NCBI GenBank assembly: GCA_963760375.1
Contig: CAVXCS010000002.1
Location: 124,001 to 188,000 of the forward strand
Source: Pelagihabitans sp963760375
Lineage (GTDB): Bacteria > Bacteroidota > Bacteroidia > Flavobacteriales > Flavobacteriaceae
Length of the DNA: 64,000 nucleotides
Reading direction: 5' to 3'
A model generated the notes under the pieces. That model did no database searches. It saw only the letters and a program-made list of their open reading frames with translations, and was not told where the DNA came from. Below are positions 34,679 through 44,567 of the stretch, piece by piece (position 1 is the stretch's first letter; each line of letters opens with the position of its first letter). The position numbers were made by a program, and so were the translations under genes.

Positions 34679-36883
34679 ATGACACAAGCCGCACTCGAAA
34701 TAGAGAACAAGGAAATAGCGAAGCAATACAAAGAACTGCTGCGCATCAGTTACCAGACCCTCTCGGTAGAGGACAAAAAACTGATCCGCTCGGCTTTTGA
34801 GGTTGCTTTGGATGCGCACAAAGACCAGCGAAGGAAATCGGGGGAGGCCTATATTTTTCATCCCATAGCAGTGGCCAAGATCGTCGCCTCGGAAATAGGC
34901 CTGGATGCAGTCTCGATTGCTTCCGCCCTATTGCACGACGTGGTCGAGGATACCGACTATACCCTCGACGATATTGAACGCATGTTCGGGGAAACCGTGG
35001 CCAGGATCGTGGACGGACTCACCAAGATCGCGCATCTTAAAAAAGACATGAACATCTCCCAGCAAGCGGAGAACTTCAGAAAGATGTTGCTCACCCTGCA
35101 CGATGATGTTCGGGTAATCATCATCAAAATTGCCGACCGCTATCACAACATGCTCACCATGGATGCCATGCCCGAGGACAAGCAGGTTCAGATGGCATCG
35201 GAAACTTTGTACATCTATGCCCCACTGGCCCACAGAATAGGGCTTTACAATATCAAGACCGAGCTGGAAGACCTCAGTTTGAAGTATACCGAACCAGAGG
35301 TTTACGCCGATATTCAGGGCAAAATCGAAGAATCGAAAGAAGAACAGCAAGCCTATATCGATGCCTTTAAGAAGGTCATCGAAAATTCTTTGGACGAGGA
35401 AAAACTCAATTATGTCATCAAGGGCAGGATGAAGTCGATCTTTTCGATGCGGAGGAAAATGAAGGCCCAGAATGTAACCTTCGATGAGATTTATGACAAA
35501 TTCGCCATCAGGATCATCTATAAATCGGACAAACAGAACGAGAAATTTTTGGCCTGGAAGATCTATTCGATCGTCACAGATCATTTTACACCCAACCCGG
35601 TGCGATTGCGCGATTGGATCTCCTCGCCGAAATCGACGGGCTATGAAGCCTTGCACATCACCGTCATGGGGCCAAAAGGGAAATGGGTGGAGGTGCAGAT
35701 ACGCAGTGAGCGCATGCACGAAATTGCTGAAAAGGGCTATGCCGCACACTTTAAGTACAAGCACGGCGAGCAGAAAGAACAGGGCATCGAGATCTGGCTC
35801 AATAGGTTGCAGGAAGCCTTGGAGAATGCCACGACCAATGCGGTTGATTTTGTGGAGGAATTCAAACTCAACCTTTATGCCAAGGAAATTTTCGTGTTCA
35901 CCCCCAAAGGAGAGTTAAAATCACTGCCCAAAGGAGCTACCCCCTTGGATTTTGCCTTCAATATCCATACCGAAGTGGGCATACGCACCCGGGGCGCCAA
36001 AGTAAATGGCAAATTGGTTCCGCTGAGCACTACCTTGAACAGCGGCGATCAAGTGGAAATCATCACTTCCGATCAGGCAAAACCCAACCAGAACTGGTTG
36101 GATTATGCCACTACGGCCAGGGCGCGCTCTAAAATCAAATCCTCCCTGCGGGAAGAGCAGAAGGCAGTGGCCATCGAGGGCAAGGAAATCTTGAGGAGAA
36201 AGCTCAAGTCGCAAAAAATCAATCTGAACGAAGATACCATCAACAAGATGGTGGTCTTCTTCAAACTCAAGACCAGTCTTGACCTATTCTATAGGGTAGG
36301 TATCGGGTCGATCGACAACCAAAAGATCAAGGATTTTGCCTCATCCTATAGCAATGCCTTTATCAGCTTCTTTAAAAATAAAATCAGGAAAACGCCCGTC
36401 CCCGAGGACATTGACAAAGATGAAATCACCACCAAATACGATATGTTGGTGTTTGGCAAGGAGGAGGAAAAACTCGAGTACAAATTATCGCAGTGCTGCA
36501 ATCCGATACCGGGGGACGATGTTTTCGGTTTTGTGAGCGTTACCGAGGGCATCAAGGTGCATTCGAAAAACTGTCCGAATGCGATCTCCTTGCAGAGCAA
36601 TTATGCCTACCGCATTATCAGTGCCAAATGGATCGATTCGTCCCAAAAAGAATTCCAATCCGAGATCAAACTTACGGGTATCGATAACTTGGGCCTAGTC
36701 AGCGAAATCACCGAAGTAATTTCCGATAACATGCACGTGAACATGCGCAATCTGAACTTTAGTACAGACGGTGGCACCTTTACGGGAAGGATAACGGTGG
36801 TGGTCAAAAACAACATTATCCTCAAAAAATTGATCAACAACCTGAAGCAAATCGATGGCATCGATAAAGTGACCCGCATTTAG
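34679..36883 (+). CDS. Bifunctional (p)ppGpp synthetase/hydrolase (RelA/SpoT, Rsh)
   Basis: 734 residues. HD hydrolase domain with FHPIAVAKIVA (His61), LLHDVVEDTDY (His86-Asp87, Glu90-Asp91); synthetase domain with FDEIYDKFAIRIIY and STGYEALHITVMGP; TGS domain near residues 400-460 (VFTPKGELKSLPKGATPLDFAF); C-terminal ACT domain. Intact hydrolase residues indicate a bifunctional long Rsh controlling the stringent response. It lies just ahead of a Fur-family gene with its own promoter. Confidence 0.96.
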   Translation: MTQAALEIENKEIAKQYKELLRISYQTLSVEDKKLIRSAFEVALDAHKDQRRKSGEAYIFHPIAVAKIVASEIGLDAVSIASALLHDVVEDTDYTLDDIERMFGETVARIVDGLTKIAHLKKDMNISQQAENFRKMLLTLHDDVRVIIIKIADRYHNMLTMDAMPEDKQVQMASETLYIYAPLAHRIGLYNIKTELEDLSLKYTEPEVYADIQGKIEESKEEQQAYIDAFKKVIENSLDEEKLNYVIKGRMKSIFSMRRKMKAQNVTFDEIYDKFAIRIIYKSDKQNEKFLAWKIYSIVTDHFTPNPVRLRDWISSPKSTGYEALHITVMGPKGKWVEVQIRSERMHEIAEKGYAAHFKYKHGEQKEQGIEIWLNRLQEALENATTNAVDFVEEFKLNLYAKEIFVFTPKGELKSLPKGATPLDFAFNIHTEVGIRTRGAKVNGKLVPLSTTLNSGDQVEIITSDQAKPNQNWLDYATTARARSKIKSSLREEQKAVAIEGKEILRRKLKSQKINLNEDTINKMVVFFKLKTSLDLFYRVGIGSIDNQKIKDFASSYSNAFISFFKNKIRKTPVPEDIDKDEITTKYDMLVFGKEEEKLEYKLSQCCNPIPGDDVFGFVSVTEGIKVHSKNCPNAISLQSNYAYRIISAKWIDSSQKEFQSEIKLTGIDNLGLVSEITEVISDNMHVNMRNLNFSTDGGTFTGRITVVVKNNIILKKLINNLKQIDGIDKVTRI

Positions 36884-36895
36884 ATCGGTTTGGAA

Positions 36896-36923
36896 TTGGA
36901 ATGAAAATTTAACTGTACATTTG
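36896..36923 (+). promoter_or_regulatory. Promoter of the fur-family gene
   Basis: TTG (36896-36898), 17 bases, then TACATTTG (36916-36923), a perfect -7 element. The expected transcription start is at about 36929, right at the first ATG (36931) and 20 bases before the second (36949). Confidence 0.7.
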
Positions 36924-36930
36924 CGAATTG

Positions 36931-37407
36931 ATGCAGGGAAAACCACTTATGGCACTCAACAAAAATCAGGAAATAGTCAAGAACGTATTCACCGCTTTTT
37001 TGGAGGATAACGGACATCGAAAAACGCCCGAACGTTACGCCATTCTCCAGGAAATCTATGACAGCGAGGAGCATTTCGACATCGAATCGCTCTATATCAA
37101 CATGAAGAATAAAAACTATAGGGTGAGCCGGGCCACGCTGTACAATACGATTGAATTGCTGTTGGAGTGCAAATTGGTACGCAAGCACCAATTCGGCAAA
37201 AATCAGGCTCAATATGAGAAGTCCTATTTCGACAGACAGCACGACCATGTGATTCTCACCGATACCGGAGAAGTGATGGAATTTTGCGACCCCCGTATCC
37301 AATCGATCAAAAAGACCATCGAGGAGGTGTTCGATATCAAGATCAGTAACCACTCGCTCTATTTTTATGGTACCCGCAACAAAGAAGAAGAAAAAACGCA
37401 ACACTAA
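36931..37407 (+). CDS. Fur-family transcriptional regulator
   Basis: About 158 residues. Winged-helix DNA-binding half with RKTPERYAILQEIYDSEEHFDIESLY and the recognition segment YRVSRATLYNTIELLLECKLV; dimerisation half with RQHDHVILTDTGEVMEFCDPRI, in which H-D-H and later HSLYFYG supply metal ligands. The C-terminal double CxxC zinc site of many Fur proteins is absent; one Cys remains in EFCDP. Could be Fur, PerR or Zur-like. If the promoter is correct, the start at 36931 would be leaderless and 36949 (MALNKNQEIV) is the alternative. Confidence 0.92.
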   Translation: MQGKPLMALNKNQEIVKNVFTAFLEDNGHRKTPERYAILQEIYDSEEHFDIESLYINMKNKNYRVSRATLYNTIELLLECKLVRKHQFGKNQAQYEKSYFDRQHDHVILTDTGEVMEFCDPRIQSIKKTIEEVFDIKISNHSLYFYGTRNKEEEKTQH

Positions 37408-37427
37408 CCGATAAGCAGCAACTTACA

Positions 37428-38699
37428 ATGGCGGTAGATTTACTACTAGGATTACAATGGGGAGACGAAGGAAAGGGAAAAATCGTTGACGTACTGACCG
37501 ATAATTACGATATCATTGCCCGATTCCAAGGGGGCCCTAACGCAGGACATACCCTGGAATTCGATGGCATCAAACACGTGTTGCATACCATACCCTCGGG
37601 CATATTCCACAAAAACGCCATCAATATCGTTGGGAATGGGGTGGTGATCGATCCCGTGATCTTTAAAAAGGAAATCAACAATCTTCAGAAATTCAAGATC
37701 GATTTTAAGCGTACCCTCCTGATTTCCAGAAAAGCACATTTGATTCTGCCCACACATCGTTTGTTGGACGCGGCTTCCGAGGCTTCCAAGGGTAAGGCGA
37801 AGATCGGGTCGACCTTAAAAGGAATAGGGCCAACGTACATGGACAAAACCGGACGAAACGGCATGCGGGTCGGTGATCTGGAACTCGATCATTGGCAGGA
37901 TAAATACCGGGCATTGGCAGATAAGCACGAATCGATGATCGGCTTTTACGACGTGGACCTGCAATACGATTTGGGCGAACTCGAGGCAGATTTCTTCAGT
38001 GCGGTCGAAGATCTTAAAAAACTCACCTTTATCGACAGTGAGGAATATCTTTACCAAGCCCAGAAAGCGGGCAAAAAAATATTGGCGGAAGGGGCACAAG
38101 GATCGATGCTCGACATCGATTTCGGCACCTATCCGTATGTGACCTCGAGCAATACCACCGCTGCAGGTGCCTGTACCGGACTTGGGGTTGCCCCAACCCA
38201 GATCGGGAAGGTTTTCGGCATCTTTAAAGCCTATGCCACAAGGGTGGGCAGTGGCCCATTCCCAACCGAACTTTTTGATGAGGATGGGGCGACCATGGGC
38301 CGTGTCGGCAATGAATTCGGGGCCACCACCGGGAGGCCACGCCGCTGCGGTTGGCTTGATCTTGTTGCCTTGAAATATGCCGTGCAGATCAATGGGGTCA
38401 CCTCCCTGATGATGATGAAGGGCGATGTGCTCAGCGGGTTTAAAAAATTAAAGGTTTGTACCGCCTACAAGTACAAAGGGGAAACCATTACACACCTCCC
38501 CTTTAATATAGAACCTGAAAACGTGACCCCCGTATATACCGAAATGGATGGTTGGGCAAAAGACCTGACCAAGATGTCATCAACTGCGGAATTTCCAAAA
38601 AACTTACAGGCTTATATCGATTTTCTTGAAAAGGAACTTCAAATTCCGATCCAGATCGTTTCGGTTGGCCCTGACCGCACGCAGACCATCCATCGATAG
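37428..38699 (+). CDS. purA: Adenylosuccinate synthetase
   Basis: 423 residues. N-terminal LLGLQWGDEGKGKIVDVLTD with the GTP-binding loop and catalytic Asp, RFQGGPNAGHTL with the catalytic His, IGSTLKGIGPTY, LAEGAQGSMLDIDFGTYPYVTSS, TGRPRRCGWLD and the end segment SVGPDRTQTI. It makes adenylosuccinate from IMP and aspartate in purine synthesis. Starts 20 bases after the Fur-family gene, so the two are probably co-transcribed. Confidence 0.98.
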   Translation: MAVDLLLGLQWGDEGKGKIVDVLTDNYDIIARFQGGPNAGHTLEFDGIKHVLHTIPSGIFHKNAINIVGNGVVIDPVIFKKEINNLQKFKIDFKRTLLISRKAHLILPTHRLLDAASEASKGKAKIGSTLKGIGPTYMDKTGRNGMRVGDLELDHWQDKYRALADKHESMIGFYDVDLQYDLGELEADFFSAVEDLKKLTFIDSEEYLYQAQKAGKKILAEGAQGSMLDIDFGTYPYVTSSNTTAAGACTGLGVAPTQIGKVFGIFKAYATRVGSGPFPTELFDEDGATMGRVGNEFGATTGRPRRCGWLDLVALKYAVQINGVTSLMMMKGDVLSGFKKLKVCTAYKYKGETITHLPFNIEPENVTPVYTEMDGWAKDLTKMSSTAEFPKNLQAYIDFLEKELQIPIQIVSVGPDRTQTIHR

Positions 38700-39015
38700 G
38701 GCTACTGGGAAATCGCTGCCTTCATTTTGCCAAGAATTATCCCACTTCGAAAAATTTCATGTTTTTCTTGAAATCGGCAGGCCGTTCTTCGCTAACAAGC
38801 TGAACCGTGCCTTATTTCCGTGCCGTTTTTGAGTCCTTAAAAATGCAACGGTGCATCCAAAGCGAACTTGATTCGTGTTTGCATATTTTTCCTATCTTAC
38901 GGTTAAATTATAAAAACGTAATCCCCATCATTTTGCCAACAGCAAAGGGCTAATCGATCCCGCTGCATTGTCCTGGTTGGTTGGAGAAAGGGAATTGCAC
39001 CTTAAACTTGCTGGA
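38700..39015. other. 316-base intergenic region, no gene seen
   Basis: No protein or RNA gene recognised. An imperfect hairpin (GGCAGGCCGTTC near 38776, GAACCGTGCC near 38805) could terminate purA transcription. A weak promoter-like element TATCTTAC sits at 38893-38900 with a TTG at 38868-38870, 22 bases ahead, and might drive the oxidoreductase cluster. Confidence 0.4.
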
Positions 39016-40413
39016 ATGAAAAATATAGACCGGAGAAACTTTATCCGAAAGACCACGCTGGCCACCGCCGCAATCGGCATGGGACCCGTTGTCGCACAGG
39101 CTGCCAATGCCCCAATGTCACGGCCAATAACCCAACAATACATGGGCGGGTACGCCGCGCCAAAACTGGAAACGATTCGAGCCGCCTTCATTGGCGTCGG
39201 TTCTCGGGGAGGCGGTCACCTCAAATTTTTTGGCACCTTGCCCGGTACCGAAATCGTTGCTATCAGCGACCTTTATGAAGAGAATGTTAAAAAATGGGAA
39301 AGTGTTGCCACTGAAATCGGGGCTGGTCGGCGCCATAAAAAAATAGCCCTTTACCATGGGGATGAACAACGTTGGAAAGCCATGCTGGAAGAGGTAAAGC
39401 CAGATGTGGTCTTTATTGCCACCAATTGGAAAAACCATGCACCGATGGCGATCGAAACCATGAAAAAAGGGGCACATGCCCTCGTGGAGGTGCCCATCGC
39501 CGTTACTTTGGAAGAAATGTGGGCCATCATAGATGCCTCGGAAGAAACCCGAAAGCATTGTATGATGATGGAAAACGTAAACTACGACCGTGACGAATTG
39601 ATGTTTTTGAACATGGTACGCCAGGGGGTCATAGGGGATTTGCTACATGGGGAAGCCGCCTATATCCATGAATTGAGGGGGCAAATGGAGGATCAAGAGC
39701 GGGGTACGGGCTCTTGGCGAACCTATCATTATGCCCAAAGAAATGGAAATCTTTACCCTACCCACGGGCTTGGGCCGGTGGCCCAATATATGAACCTAGC
39801 CCGAAATGAAGATAATTTCGGCAGTATCGTTTCATTTTCCACACCCGCTTTGGGCAGAAAAGCATATGCTGAAAAAAACTATGCTCCCGATCATAAATGG
39901 AACCAGCTTCAATATAAGGGCGGAGATCTCAATACATCGATCATCAAAACGGTTTTGGGCCGTACCATCATGGTACAATGGGATGAAACCAGTCCGAGGC
40001 CCTATACCCGACTCAACCTCATTCAAGGAACCAAAGGCATACTAGCCGGATTTCCCACCAGGGTCGCCTTGGAAGGCGGGGTGAAAGGGGTTACGGAAGA
40101 CCATCATAGCTGGGTACAGGGGGAACAGTTGGCCGTGCTTTATGAAAAATACGATCATCCCCTGTATCAACGGCTCAATGAAAAAACCAAGGAAAGCGGC
40201 CATGGCGGAATGGACGGAATGATGATGTACAGAATAGTGGAATGTTTGCAGCTTGGCCAGCCACTCGACCAGAATGTCTATGAAGGCTGTTATTGGAGCG
40301 CCGTAGCGCCCTTGAGCGAAAAATCGGTGGCCGCTGGCGGTGCACCCCAGGCATTTCCAGATTTTACACGGGGCAATTGGCAGCAAACCGATCCTTTGGG
40401 GATCATTGCCTGA
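39016..40413 (+). CDS. Tat-exported Gfo/Idh/MocA oxidoreductase, GH109-like (alpha-N-acetylgalactosaminidase type)
   Basis: 465 residues from the ATG at 39016. The N-terminus has a twin-arginine signal (DRRNFIRKTTLATAAIG). The Rossmann motif GVGSRGGGHLKFF follows near residue 59. Where most relatives have EKP, this protein has VEVPIAVTLEEM, and it carries HCMMMENVNYDRDELMFLN and GNLYPTHGLGPVAQYMN, all of which I associate with GH109. GH109 enzymes hydrolyse alpha-GalNAc through an NAD-mediated oxidation-elimination mechanism. It heads a three-gene cluster with a second oxidoreductase and a TIM-barrel isomerase. Specificity is inferred from family only. Confidence 0.87.
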   Translation: MKNIDRRNFIRKTTLATAAIGMGPVVAQAANAPMSRPITQQYMGGYAAPKLETIRAAFIGVGSRGGGHLKFFGTLPGTEIVAISDLYEENVKKWESVATEIGAGRRHKKIALYHGDEQRWKAMLEEVKPDVVFIATNWKNHAPMAIETMKKGAHALVEVPIAVTLEEMWAIIDASEETRKHCMMMENVNYDRDELMFLNMVRQGVIGDLLHGEAAYIHELRGQMEDQERGTGSWRTYHYAQRNGNLYPTHGLGPVAQYMNLARNEDNFGSIVSFSTPALGRKAYAEKNYAPDHKWNQLQYKGGDLNTSIIKTVLGRTIMVQWDETSPRPYTRLNLIQGTKGILAGFPTRVALEGGVKGVTEDHHSWVQGEQLAVLYEKYDHPLYQRLNEKTKESGHGGMDGMMMYRIVECLQLGQPLDQNVYEGCYWSAVAPLSEKSVAAGGAPQAFPDFTRGNWQQTDPLGIIA

Positions 40414-40535
40414 CCGGGGTTGAAATCAAGGTTAAAGCATTGAACCGGGAATTCAGGACCTAGGCGATGAGGTACCGTTCAGGAACATACGAGGAAAAGC
40501 AATTTAAATAATAATCCTATTCTATTCCAGCCAGC

Positions 40536-41822
40536 ATGAAACCAAAAAATCAGAACCGTAGGGAATTCGTACAAAAAAGTGGCTTGGGCCTTCTTGGCTT
40601 GACCTTATTGCCCAATCTCTACGGCAAGGCAGCCCCCAGTGACCGTCTTCGGGTTGCACATATCGGGGTCGGGGGCATGGGCAACAACCACATGAAATGG
40701 TTTTCGGCCCTTCCGGAAGTGGAAGTGGTGGCGCTCTGCGATTTGGATGAACTTCACTTGGCCAGCAGCCTTAAGGCCATGGAAACCCTGCAGCCCGGAA
40801 AAAAGGTGGAAGGTTACAAAGATTTTCGCAGCATCCTCGACCGCAACGATATCGATGCCATTACCTGTGCCACCCCCGATCATTGGCACGCCCAAATCGC
40901 TGCCCTCGCCTTTCAGGCCGGCAAGGATGTTTATGGCGAAAAACCACTGTCGTATGACGTTAAGGAAGGGCAGATGATGCTCCGGAACCTGGAGAAACAC
41001 CAACGTATTTTTCAATTGGGGACCCAGATCCATGCCACCGATAATTACCACAGGGTCATCGAACTGTTACAATCCGGGATGATCGGCAAAGTACATACGG
41101 TTCGGCTCTGGAAGACCGGTACCCCTCCCGATCTGGGAAACCCCAAAGTTCAGCCCGTGCCCAAAACTCTTGATTGGGATATGTGGTTGGGAACGGCGCC
41201 TTTTGTCGATTACATTCCTGAAAAATGCCATATTAACTACCGCTATTTTCTGGATTATTCCGGCGGCATCTTTGCGGATTTTTGGTGCCATATCGCCGAT
41301 GTGGCTTTCTGGGCACTTCAGCCCAAAGGCCTTAAAACGGTGGTCGCTCGTGGTGAAAAGGCCGATGGCATCGCCGATACACCCAAATGGATCGAGGTCG
41401 ATTATGAGTTCGAAGATCTAAAAATACACTGGACCACCGACCCTCCCAAGGTTCCTGGGGCAGCGGAACGCGGCATCGGCGCCTATTTTGAAGGAGACCA
41501 GGGCAGCCTGATCTGTGACTACGAAACCAGGTCGATCACCATCAACGGGGAAACGCTGGCCGATATTGCGGAGGTGCCCAAGACCATCGTCAGGTCACCC
41601 GGACACCAACAGAACTTTGTAGACAGTGTCAAATCGCGCAAGCCTGCCGAATCGAACCTGCAATATGCAAGAACGATGACCTTGCCCATGCACCTGGGCC
41701 TTATCTCATGGCGGTTGGGCAGAAAATTGGATTGGAACCCGATCAAAGAAAAATTTATCGGAGATGCGGAAGCCAACAAAATGTTGTCCCGTAAACCGCG
41801 AAAAGCATGGAAGCTGGTATAG
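40536..41822 (+). CDS. Tat-exported Gfo/Idh/MocA family oxidoreductase
   Basis: 428 residues. Twin-arginine signal NRREFVQKSGLGLLGLTLL, Rossmann loop HIGVGGMGNNHMKWF, catalytic-type GEKPLSYDVKEG with the conserved Lys, and a C-terminal barrel with GGIFADFWCHIADVAFWAL. Such enzymes oxidise or reduce sugars with a tightly held NAD(P) loaded before export. 122 bases after the GH109-like gene and 47 bases before the isomerase gene; the three likely work on one periplasmic substrate (inference). Confidence 0.9.
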   Translation: MKPKNQNRREFVQKSGLGLLGLTLLPNLYGKAAPSDRLRVAHIGVGGMGNNHMKWFSALPEVEVVALCDLDELHLASSLKAMETLQPGKKVEGYKDFRSILDRNDIDAITCATPDHWHAQIAALAFQAGKDVYGEKPLSYDVKEGQMMLRNLEKHQRIFQLGTQIHATDNYHRVIELLQSGMIGKVHTVRLWKTGTPPDLGNPKVQPVPKTLDWDMWLGTAPFVDYIPEKCHINYRYFLDYSGGIFADFWCHIADVAFWALQPKGLKTVVARGEKADGIADTPKWIEVDYEFEDLKIHWTTDPPKVPGAAERGIGAYFEGDQGSLICDYETRSITINGETLADIAEVPKTIVRSPGHQQNFVDSVKSRKPAESNLQYARTMTLPMHLGLISWRLGRKLDWNPIKEKFIGDAEANKMLSRKPRKAWKLV

Positions 41823-41869
41823 CACAAAAAGGAAACTTTAATGGGTAATTGCGCCAAAAAAAGTACACT

Positions 41870-42712
41870 ATGCAAATGAACAGAAATCACTTTATCAAGT
41901 CCCTTGCACTGGGAGCCGTGGCCGCCGGCACCGCCTCCTTCAAGGCCCTGAGCCCGATGGAAGGCCATGTTTACGAAGCAGACGGACTCACACTGGGGCT
42001 GGCTTCCTACACCCTGAGAAAATACAGTCTTGACGAAGTCCTGGAAATCATGCAGAGATTGAACCTGAAAGACGTGGCCTTTAAGAGCTTCCACTTGCCC
42101 TATGAATCGACAGACGAAGAACTTCGTTATATCAGCGATAAGGTAAAGGCCCGTGGCATCAACCTGTACGGTGGTGGGGTCATTTATATGAAAACGCCCG
42201 AGGAGGTCGACAAGTACTTCCACTATGCAAAGGCTGCCGGTCTAAAAATGATCATAGGGGCCCCCGATCATCAATTGTTGCCCCTTATCGAGCAAAAAGT
42301 AAAGGAAACCGACATCAAATTGGCCATACACAACCATGGTCCCGAAGATGCCATTTTTCCGTCTCCCCAAAGCGTATTTGAAAAAATTAAAACCCTTGAT
42401 AACCGTATAGGGCTTTGTATCGATACAGGCCACACCTTTAGGCTCAAATTAGATCCCGCCACGGAAATTAAAAAGTACCGCGACCGCCTTTTTGACGTGC
42501 ACCTCAAAGACATCGATGCACAGGAGGCCGATGGCCAAAACCTCGAAATAGGCAGGGGCAAAATGGATATTCCGAGTATTTTAAGCGCCCTGAAGGAAAT
42601 CAATTATCAGGGCGTGATAGGCATTGAATATGAGAAAGATGGCGACCATGCGATATACGGCTTGGCCGAATCGGTGGGCTATGTGCGGGGTCTTATGAAA
42701 ATGGTGCCCTAA
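41870..42712 (+). CDS. Sugar phosphate isomerase/epimerase-like TIM-barrel protein, with signal peptide
   Basis: 280 residues from the ATG at 41870 (41876 is an alternative). N-terminus NRNHFIKSLALGAVAAGTASFKAL looks like a Tat-type signal in which the second arginine is Asn, so export route is uncertain. The AP-endonuclease-2-like barrel has metal-ligand segments: LAIHNHGPEDAIFPS, GLCIDTGHTFRL, DVHLKDIDA and GVIGIEYEKDG. These bind a divalent metal in xylose isomerase/epimerase relatives. It is the last gene of the oxidoreductase cluster. Confidence 0.88.
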   Translation: MQMNRNHFIKSLALGAVAAGTASFKALSPMEGHVYEADGLTLGLASYTLRKYSLDEVLEIMQRLNLKDVAFKSFHLPYESTDEELRYISDKVKARGINLYGGGVIYMKTPEEVDKYFHYAKAAGLKMIIGAPDHQLLPLIEQKVKETDIKLAIHNHGPEDAIFPSPQSVFEKIKTLDNRIGLCIDTGHTFRLKLDPATEIKKYRDRLFDVHLKDIDAQEADGQNLEIGRGKMDIPSILSALKEINYQGVIGIEYEKDGDHAIYGLAESVGYVRGLMKMVP

Positions 42713-42797
42713 GTGCCAATGTCCGCCAAACACAAGAATGCTGCCCTTCATTTTGCCAAAACTATGCCAATGGGATTAAGCCTCGCCCAAAAAATCC

Positions 42798-42805
42798 TAT
42801 TTTTG
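42798..42805 (+). promoter_or_regulatory. -7 promoter element of the OstA-like gene
   Basis: TATTTTTG, full match to TAnnTTTG, eight bases before the TTG start codon at 42814. This spacing supports a very short leader and the TTG as start. No consensus TTG upstream element. Confidence 0.45.
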
Positions 42806-42813
42806 GGAAAAAA

Positions 42814-44565
42814 TTGAGCGATTTGCACAGGTATTTCCATTTGCTACTAATTCTTGGGTTCCTCCAGATCGCTTTTGCCCAAAAGCCCGAACCTGAGCGA
42901 AAACAGATCAACATCGTTTACGGGGCAAATTTTACCAAAGATGAGGCCCAATTTCCAGGAGCGTCCATTTTCAGCAAAGATGACCGACAGGTGCAGTTCG
43001 AGCATCAAGGTGCAGACCTATGGTGCGATATCGCCATATATTATCAGCGCGAAAACAGATTGCGGGCCATTGGAAACATCCGTCTTCAGCAAGGCGATTC
43101 GGTACAGCTGACCGGTGGAAAGATAGATTATGATGGAAATAACAAATTGGCCAAAGCCTATGAGCAGGTCATTTTAAAGAACAATGCGATGACGCTCACC
43201 ACCGATACGCTTTACTTTGATCGGGAAAAACAGGAATCGTACTATCGCGATTTCGGCACCATCATCGACTCCTCCAATACCCTGACAAGTGAGATCGGAA
43301 GGTATTTCATGGAAATCGAAAAGTATCAATTTTTGGATGACGTTCATATCCAAAACCCCGAATATACGGTTGATTCGGAACAGCTCGATTACTACACCAG
43401 TTCAAAGAATGCATACATGTACGGGCCCTCGACGATCACCGGGGACACCTATAAGCTTTATTGTGAACGGGGGTTTTACGATACCAAGATCGAAAGTGGC
43501 TATGGCATCAAAAACACAAGAATCGATTATAACAACCGTATCATCGAAGGCGACAGCGTGTTTTTTGACAAGGCCAGGGAGTTTGCCTCCGCTACCAACA
43601 ATATTAAGGTTACCGATACCATCAACAAGGGAATCATCAGGGCACATTATGCTGAAGTATTCAAGGCAAAAGACTCTGTGTTCGCCACCAAAAGGGCCGT
43701 CTCGGTAAGCCTTGTGGAGCAAGATTCGCTGTATATGCACGGTGACACCTTGATGGTCACCGGAAAACCCGAGCATCGTATTTTGCGGGCCTTTCGGAAT
43801 GCAAAATTCTATAAGACCGACCTCAGCGGCAAAAGTGATTCCATCCATTCGGAGCAGCGAACAGGGGTGACCCAGCTGATCCGGAACCCTATTTTGTGGA
43901 ACGGGGAGAACCAGATGACAGGGGATAGCATCCACCTGATCTCGAATCTCAAGACCGAAAAACTCGATTCGTTGAAAGTACTCGACAATGCCTTTATCAT
44001 CTCCCAGGACACCATCGGCAAGATCGGTTTCAACCAGGCCAAAGGGAAGGATCTTTTTGGCCAATTTGTCGACAATGAACTCAAGATCATCGATCTGGTC
44101 AAGAATACAGAGGTGATTTATTATATGTACAACGATGATGACGAACTTCTGGGCATTGACAAAACAATTTGCAGTGCCATTCGGATCACCATGGCCAACA
44201 ACGACGTGGAAGACCTTACCTTTTTTACCAATCCCGATGGGGATATCTTTCCAGAAAAGGATCTGCCCGAAAATAGCAGGATCCTCCAGGGATTTATCTG
44301 GCGGGGCGATGAACGCATATTGACCAAGGATGATATCTTCGACGAAGATGACAACCATATCGAACTTGCGGTCATAAAAGGTATCGACAACCCCATTGAT
44401 ATGGATGCGGCGGAAGAGGAACGCGATAAGAATGTGACCGATCCGGTCAACAACATTCCGACCGCTGAACCCGGGCCGAATGCTTCCAAAGTCCCACCTA
44501 AGAAAGAAAGTAAAACGGGATTACGGCCGAAAGTTGAAAAGGTCAAGGCCAATAAGCTACCCTGA
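42814..44565 (+). CDS. OstA-like (LptA/LptD N-domain) LPS transport-related protein
   Basis: 583 residues from a TTG start, with a signal peptide (FLQIAFAQK). The mature protein is built of repeated beta-strand units of the OstA/LptA type (INIVYGANFTKDEAQF, GNIRLQQGDSVQLTGGKIDYDGN, KAYEQVILKNNAMTLTTDTLYFDR, GYGIKNTRIDYNNRIIEGDSVFFD). Such jellyroll units guide lipopolysaccharide across the periplasm. The C-terminus becomes proline- and lysine-rich (PPKKESKTGLRPKVEKVKAN). Only two bases separate its stop from the aminotransferase ATG. Confidence 0.88.
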   Translation: MSDLHRYFHLLLILGFLQIAFAQKPEPERKQINIVYGANFTKDEAQFPGASIFSKDDRQVQFEHQGADLWCDIAIYYQRENRLRAIGNIRLQQGDSVQLTGGKIDYDGNNKLAKAYEQVILKNNAMTLTTDTLYFDREKQESYYRDFGTIIDSSNTLTSEIGRYFMEIEKYQFLDDVHIQNPEYTVDSEQLDYYTSSKNAYMYGPSTITGDTYKLYCERGFYDTKIESGYGIKNTRIDYNNRIIEGDSVFFDKAREFASATNNIKVTDTINKGIIRAHYAEVFKAKDSVFATKRAVSVSLVEQDSLYMHGDTLMVTGKPEHRILRAFRNAKFYKTDLSGKSDSIHSEQRTGVTQLIRNPILWNGENQMTGDSIHLISNLKTEKLDSLKVLDNAFIISQDTIGKIGFNQAKGKDLFGQFVDNELKIIDLVKNTEVIYYMYNDDDELLGIDKTICSAIRITMANNDVEDLTFFTNPDGDIFPEKDLPENSRILQGFIWRGDERILTKDDIFDEDDNHIELAVIKGIDNPIDMDAAEEERDKNVTDPVNNIPTAEPGPNASKVPPKKESKTGLRPKVEKVKANKLP

Positions 44566-44567
44566 TC

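Noticed and set aside
43402..44358. 318-codon minus-strand open frame within the OstA-like gene
   Set aside because: Antisense shadow; the plus-strand gene has a signal peptide, family repeats and a promoter.
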